Origin: Gemmatimonadales bacterium
Lineage (GTDB): Bacteria; Gemmatimonadota; Gemmatimonadetes; Gemmatimonadales; GWC2-71-9
Reading direction: 5' to 3'
Length of the DNA stretch: 7,547 nt
Assembly (NCBI GenBank): GCA_013003805.1
Contig: JABDII010000399.1
Location: forward strand, 1 to 7,547
Part shown: positions 6,052 to 7,547 of the stretch, piece after piece
How the letters are laid out: every line of letters starts with the position of its first letter
How positions within the stretch are numbered: position 1 is the stretch's first letter
Translations under genes and position numbers: made by a program
The notes under the pieces: model-generated
The model's database searches: none
Seen by the model: only the letters and a program-made list of their open reading frames with translations
What the model was told of the DNA's origin: nothing

Positions 6052-7547
6052 CGTTTGGCCTGGCCGATACTCCTTGCGGAAGGGCGGGCTGGTTCACGTC
6101 GGTGATATATGCCGCAAGGCGATCAGCCAGGCGTTGAAGCTCGCCGGACCGTTTCCGGCTGGTCGAGCGGAAGATGGTTCGGGCCAGCACGTAGGAAAAG
6201 CCAACATTGGTGAGAACGAGTAGCACCGCCGCCGCGGGGGAGTCGAACACCCCCATGCCGATACCCATCGCGAGTCCCATTCCGCCACCCCCGACTCCAC
6301 CCATGATGCCGCCGAAGAGGCCTCCAGCAAGGTTCTTGAGGCGCTCGGTCACACGGAGGCGAGTTCCGCCTCCCCTCGAGGTGATCGCTACGGTGACGTC
6401 GCGTGATGTGTTTCCCATCCCCGCGCTGTTCCAGGTCATCGACGTCCCGAGGGTGCTGACGTTGCCGACGACCCCGAGGGTCGTCCGGATGTCTTCAACC
6501 AGAGTCAAATACTCGGATTCTGCCACTTCGCCTTCGAGCGTGTACTCGACGTCGAGAGTGGTTGGGCCGCCAAGGAACTTCGACGGCTGTGCCGGCGGTC
6601 GCTGTGGCCGGGGTTCCAGCGCGCGGGCGGCGGACCGCACATGCTCCGGCGGAATGCCGACATCCGCCGCGATCTGCTGAACCGTGCCTAGGGTGAGGGC
6701 ATCGGATTGGGTTGGACGGGTGGCCTGGAGGTCGGCCGCATGACCGACGATCCGGTCGACTTCCGTCCTGCTGTACCGCCGGACCCCCATAGGCCGTTCC
6801 AGCGCGTCGGCAAATTCCACGGGGTTCGAGAAACGCTGGTTCGGGCGGAGAGCCAGGGCCCGGACCAGCGCGCGCTCGACCTCGCTCGGGAGTGCCTCTA
6901 GCCGATCGCGATGGGTAGGCTGGGCGTCGATGAAACGCGCAAGCCGGAGCGCCTCGTCCGATGGCCACATGTCCGGTGGCTCACCGATCACCATTTCGTA
7001 GGTAACGCAGGCCAGTCCATACACGTCGGCTGCCGGACCGATGTCCGTTCGCCCAATGGCCTGCTCGGGACTCATGTATCCCGGGGTGCCGAGCGGGACC
7101 CCGGTCCGCGTGAGGTGCTGGATGCCGGCGGATCCAACGGCCCGGGCGATGCCGAAGTCGGCGACGATGGCGTGCCCCTCGGAGAACAGGATGTTCTCTG
7201 GCTTGATGTCACGATGGACCACGCCTTTGCGATGGGCATACGAGAGCGCCTCGGCAACTTCGCGCGTGATGGTTAATGCCTCCGCGAGATCGAGCCTCCC
7301 ATTGCGCTCGAGCCGCCGGCGAAGCGAACTGCCCTGAATGAGCGGCATGACGTAGTAGAGAAACCCTGCGGCCTCACCAGAATCGATGAGCGCTAGGATG
7401 TGAGGGTGATTCAGCTGGGCGGCGATCTCGATTTCCTTCAGAAACCGATCCGGGCCCAGGGTCGCCGCAAGGTCGGCGCGAAGGACCTTGACGGCGACGG
7501 AGCGGTTGTGCTTCATGTCCCGAGCCACGTAGACGGTGGCCATGCCC
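6020..7547 (-). CDS. Membrane-anchored Ser/Thr protein kinase, N-terminus outside window
   Basis: This is a Hanks-type Ser/Thr kinase. The frame is open to the right edge with Gly before the Met at 7543. GMATVYVARD is the nucleotide loop, so that Met is internal and only a short N-terminal part is missing. From that Met: Lys19 (VAVKVL) and Glu37 form the ATP salt bridge, HRDIKPEN (110-117) is the catalytic loop, DFG is 129-131, and GTPGYMSPEQ (152-161) is the activation and P+1 segment. All key residues are present, so an active enzyme is expected. After the kinase domain (to about 250) come a helical module (257-310) with TLGTVQQIAADVGIPPEHV, and a probable beta-rich domain (322-403). Next are a glycine-zipper hydrophobic segment (405-432) and a second hydrophobic segment (436-457), then a charged helical tail. 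The kinase domain is thus predicted cytoplasmic, with the membrane hairpin near the C-terminus. The 3' end overlaps the hydratase by 32 bp. Targets are unknown. Confidence 0.93.
   Translation of the reverse strand, partial: GMATVYVARDMKHNRSVAVKVLRADLAATLGPDRFLKEIEIAAQLNHPHILALIDSGEAAGFLYYVMPLIQGSSLRRRLERNGRLDLAEALTITREVAEALSYAHRKGVVHRDIKPENILFSEGHAIVADFGIARAVGSAGIQHLTRTGVPLGTPGYMSPEQAIGRTDIGPAADVYGLACVTYEMVIGEPPDMWPSDEALRLARFIDAQPTHRDRLEALPSEVERALVRALALRPNQRFSNPVEFADALERPMGVRRYSRTEVDRIVGHAADLQATRPTQSDALTLGTVQQIAADVGIPPEHVRSAARALEPRPQRPPAQPSKFLGGPTTLDVEYTLEGEVAESEYLTLVEDIRTTLGVVGNVSTLGTSMTWNSAGMGNTSRDVTVAITSRGGGTRLRVTERLKNLAGGLFGGIMGGVGGGGMGLAMGIGMGVFDSPAAAVLLVLTNVGFSYVLARTIFRSTSRKRSGELQRLADRLAAYITDVNQPALPQGVSARPNDDPRGALGDS

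Larger units (their letters stand above)
3030..7547 (-). other. Probable operon: kinase, enoyl-CoA hydratase, acyl-CoA synthetase
   Basis: The three minus-strand genes overlap end to start by 32 bp (6020-6051) and 35 bp (5239-5273). There is no room for a terminator or an ordinary promoter between them, so one transcript is likely. Its promoter lies beyond the right edge. No terminator hairpin was seen at the 3' end, which runs into the convergent thioesterase gene. The operon may contain further upstream genes outside the window. Confidence 0.7.

Noticed and set aside
7541..7543. ATG as the true start of the kinase
   Set aside because: The Met lies inside the glycine-rich ATP loop (GMATVY), and the frame stays open to the window edge. 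The start must lie outside the window.

Overview
The window is high-GC bacterial DNA that is almost fully coding. It holds five protein genes and only one non-coding gap longer than a few bases (2480-2574, 95 bp). Three things point to a Gram-negative bacterium, most likely a Gemmatimonadota or a close relative. The first is the style of the TonB-dependent receptor, with a carboxypeptidase-regulatory-like tail before the plug. The second is a GGMATVY-type Ser/Thr kinase with a HPHIL motif and a C-terminal module that I associate with that phylum. The third is weak use of Shine-Dalgarno sites. The taxonomic call is inference from protein style, not from a marker gene.

Layout: on the + strand, 2-2479 is the C-terminal part of a TonB-dependent outer-membrane receptor, cut by the left edge. 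It is followed by a short intergenic stretch with a 12-bp perfect hairpin built from repeated AGTCGCT words, then a hotdog-fold acyl-CoA thioesterase (2575-3033). On the - strand, three genes form a tight series of overlaps, read from right to left. They are a Ser/Thr protein kinase cut by the right edge (6020-7547), an enoyl-CoA hydratase/isomerase (5239-6051), and a fused ADP-forming acyl-CoA synthetase (3030-5273). The kinase and hydratase overlap by 32 bp, and the hydratase and synthetase by 35 bp. The synthetase and thioesterase converge and share the four bases CTAG, so their stop codons overlap.

How the genes may work together: the synthetase interconverts an acyl-CoA and a free acid with ATP/ADP, the hydratase acts on an enoyl-CoA, and the thioesterase hydrolyses acyl-CoA. 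This makes a small acyl-CoA block with an unknown substrate. The kinase is joined to it by overlapping frames, which suggests one transcript and possibly coupled translation. The kinase carries an unusual C-terminal part: a helical module, a probable beta-rich domain, and a membrane hairpin with a seven-step GxxxG glycine zipper. That kinase and its coupling to CoA metabolism are the most notable content. No tRNA, rRNA, CRISPR array, transposon or integrase was seen.
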